A DNA stretch of 64,000 bases from Streptomyces sp. RFCAC02 (GTDB lineage Bacteria > Actinomycetota > Actinomycetes > Streptomycetales > Streptomycetaceae). The translations under genes were made by a program, and so were the position numbers. The DNA lies in assembly GCF_004193175.1 (NCBI RefSeq), contig NZ_SAUH01000001.1, forward strand, positions 2,854,501 to 2,918,500, written 5' to 3'. Shown piece by piece: positions 62,909-64,000 of this stretch. Positions within the stretch are counted from its first letter, which is position 1, and the number at the start of each line of letters is the position of its first letter. The notes under the pieces are model-generated. The model was not told the origin of the DNA and searched no databases. It was given only the letters and a program-made list of their open reading frames with translations.

Positions 62909-63717
62909 TCAGCGCAGCAGGGCGTCCGTGAACGTCTCGCGGTGCGCGGTCAGCCAGGCGTGGACGTGGTCCCAGCGTGCCCAGCCGCCGCGTTCGGCGT
63001 GCACCCGGGTGTGGATCGGGTCGCCGTCGGCCAGGCGGGCGGCGACGAACGCCCGGCACACGTCGTGGGCCTGCTCCAGGACGGCGGGCAGCGCGGCCCG
63101 TTCCGCCGCCGGGAGGCCGTACGCGTCGGCGAGCACGCGGAGCCGCGCCGGCGCGTCGAGACCGGGCGGGTACGCGAAGGCCGACGTCTGCGGGGGCAGC
63201 AGGGGACCCAGTAGCGGGCCGTCATGGCGAAGTCCCAGACCGGGCGGCCGGGAGCGGCCATGTCGAAGTCGATGAGGGCGGCGGCGCGTCCGTCGCGGAG
63301 GACGACGTTCTCGACGCACACGTCGTTGTGGCACAGCAGCGGCCCGCCCTCGGGGTCGGCCAGGTCGCGGGGCCAGTCGGCCGACGGGTCGGGGGCGATG
63401 CCGGTGCCGGTGTCGTGCAGGCGCCGCAGGAGCCGCCCCACGGACGTGAGGACGGGCTCGTCCAGCGCCTCGCGGGGGAACGGCGGCAGGGCGGTGGTGC
63501 CGGGGACGAACGTCAGCAGCTCCCGGCCGCCGGGCAGCAGGGCCACCGGGGCGGGGGCCGCGTCGAAGCCGCGTCCGTGCAGCGCGCTGAGGTGGGCGTG
63601 GAGGGCGTGCGCGGTGCGCGGTGCGGGCCGTTCGACCAGGTCGCCGCGACGGATCACCGCGCCCGCGTTCGTCACGCCGCCCGCGAGGACCTGACCGCCG
63701 TCCGGATCATTCGTCAC
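62909..63717 (-). pseudogene. Aminoglycoside-phosphotransferase-like protein, frame disrupted by one base
   Basis: The N-terminal part, from the GTG at 63717, has the kinase fold LLTFVPGTTALPPFP, then the HNDVCVENVV motif (HxDxxxxN type) and ALIDFDMAAPGRPVWDFAM near 165-185. The following LPPQTSAFAYPPGLDAPARL and C-terminal helices to the stop at 62909 lie in the next frame. One base added to the G4 run at 63202-63205 gives WVPLLPPQTSAF; adding it to the G5 run at 63192-63196 also restores the frame. The intact protein would have about 269 residues. It probably phosphorylates an antibiotic, sugar or choline-like compound; the target is unknown. Confidence 0.82.
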
Positions 63718-63786
63718 GGGCGGACAGGGTACGCCCGTACCGGCGGACCGGGGTGTCGAGTTCGCTGAGGTCCGCCGCGGCGCGGG

Positions 63787-64000
63787 TCAGCCCAGGATGC
63801 GGCGCAGGCCCAGGCGGCCCCACAGCATGCTGACCGCGTACGACAGGACGATGGTGACCGGCAGCAGGCCGAGGAACACGCCGGTCGTCGCGACGAGGCC
63901 GGCGTCCGTCGGGATCAGCGGGCGGACCAGTTCCTCGACGAAGAAGACGTGCACCATGTACGCGCCGAGCGCCGCTCCGGCGACGCGGGAGATGCGGGGC
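63787..64000 (-). CDS. C-terminal end of a membrane acyltransferase (family 3), cut by window
   Basis: The last 71 codons of a gene entering from the right. Two or three membrane helices are visible: ISRVAGAALGAYMVHVFFVEELVRPLI with the AYMVHVF segment typical of the acyltransferase_3 family's last helices, and GVFLGLLPVTIVLSYAVSMLWGRLGLRR. It ends RRILG. Likely O-acetylates a surface sugar or lipid. Identity rests on the short C-terminus only. Confidence 0.6.
   Translation of the reverse strand, partial: PRISRVAGAALGAYMVHVFFVEELVRPLIPTDAGLVATTGVFLGLLPVTIVLSYAVSMLWGRLGLRRILG

Overview
The window is chromosomal DNA of very high G+C with strong G/C bias at third codon positions. GTG and TTG starts are frequent and many gene pairs share ATGA or GTGA overlaps. 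The core genes (purA, fba, pyrE, clpB, the hspR-dnaJ-grpE-dnaK cluster, dcd), the HspR operators, an actinobacterial iron box and a perfect parS site point to a Streptomyces or close relative, on an origin-proximal chromosome arm. There is no rRNA gene, recognisable insertion sequence, CRISPR array or secondary-metabolite core enzyme.

Layout. 0-4.4 kb: membrane Ser/Thr kinase (5' end outside the window), purA, and a lipid-kinase-like protein. 4.3-10.6 kb: MarR-type regulator, divergent ABC exporter, and a secreted protein with a class E/F-like sortase. 10.6-16.4 kb: housekeeping block on the minus strand (DUF3151, fba, parS, pyrE, aldose epimerase, CoxG-like protein, a polyamine-synthase-like membrane protein without its catalytic half, DUF2617). 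16.8-23.5 kb: dpp/opp-type peptide uptake operon. 23.7-29.1 kb: two secreted serine proteases flanking a thiamine-binding-like protein, a YbjN-like protein and clpB. 29.4-35.8 kb: wall hydrolase, VOC protein, SDR, TetR regulator with two operators, divergent NAD(P)-binding protein, MBL hydrolase, PAP2 phosphatase. 35.9-40.2 kb: hspR, dnaJ, grpE, dnaK. 40.4-46.0 kb: PGRP amidase, LCP protein, Fe-S oxidoreductase, Yip1-like protein, dcd.

From 46.3 kb the DNA is accessory. A tRNA-Gly(CCC) gene has a 94-bp imperfect copy of its 3' half and terminator 1,117 bp downstream, bracketing a toxin-antitoxin-like pair. Next come an orphan MazF-like toxin, a ferric-siderophore uptake operon with an iron box, an AraC regulator, a VapBC pair, a RidA protein with a divergent WYL regulator, a PH-domain protein, a glutathionyl-hydroquinone-reductase-like enzyme, a glycosyltransferase/polysialyltransferase-like pair, a DUF4865 protein, a phosphotransferase and the end of a membrane acyltransferase.

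How the parts work together: HspR likely controls both chaperone loci (its own cluster and clpB) through CTTGAGT-N7-ACTCAAG operators. The dpp operon imports peptides, and an internal terminator pair favours the binding protein. The siderophore operon is likely derepressed under iron limitation.

Five genes appear to lack one C in a C-run (sortase, wall amidase, siderophore-binding protein, AraC regulator, phosphotransferase). Restoring one base rebuilds each protein. The common signature makes sequencing or assembly undercalls the first explanation; slippage or real pseudogenisation is the alternative.
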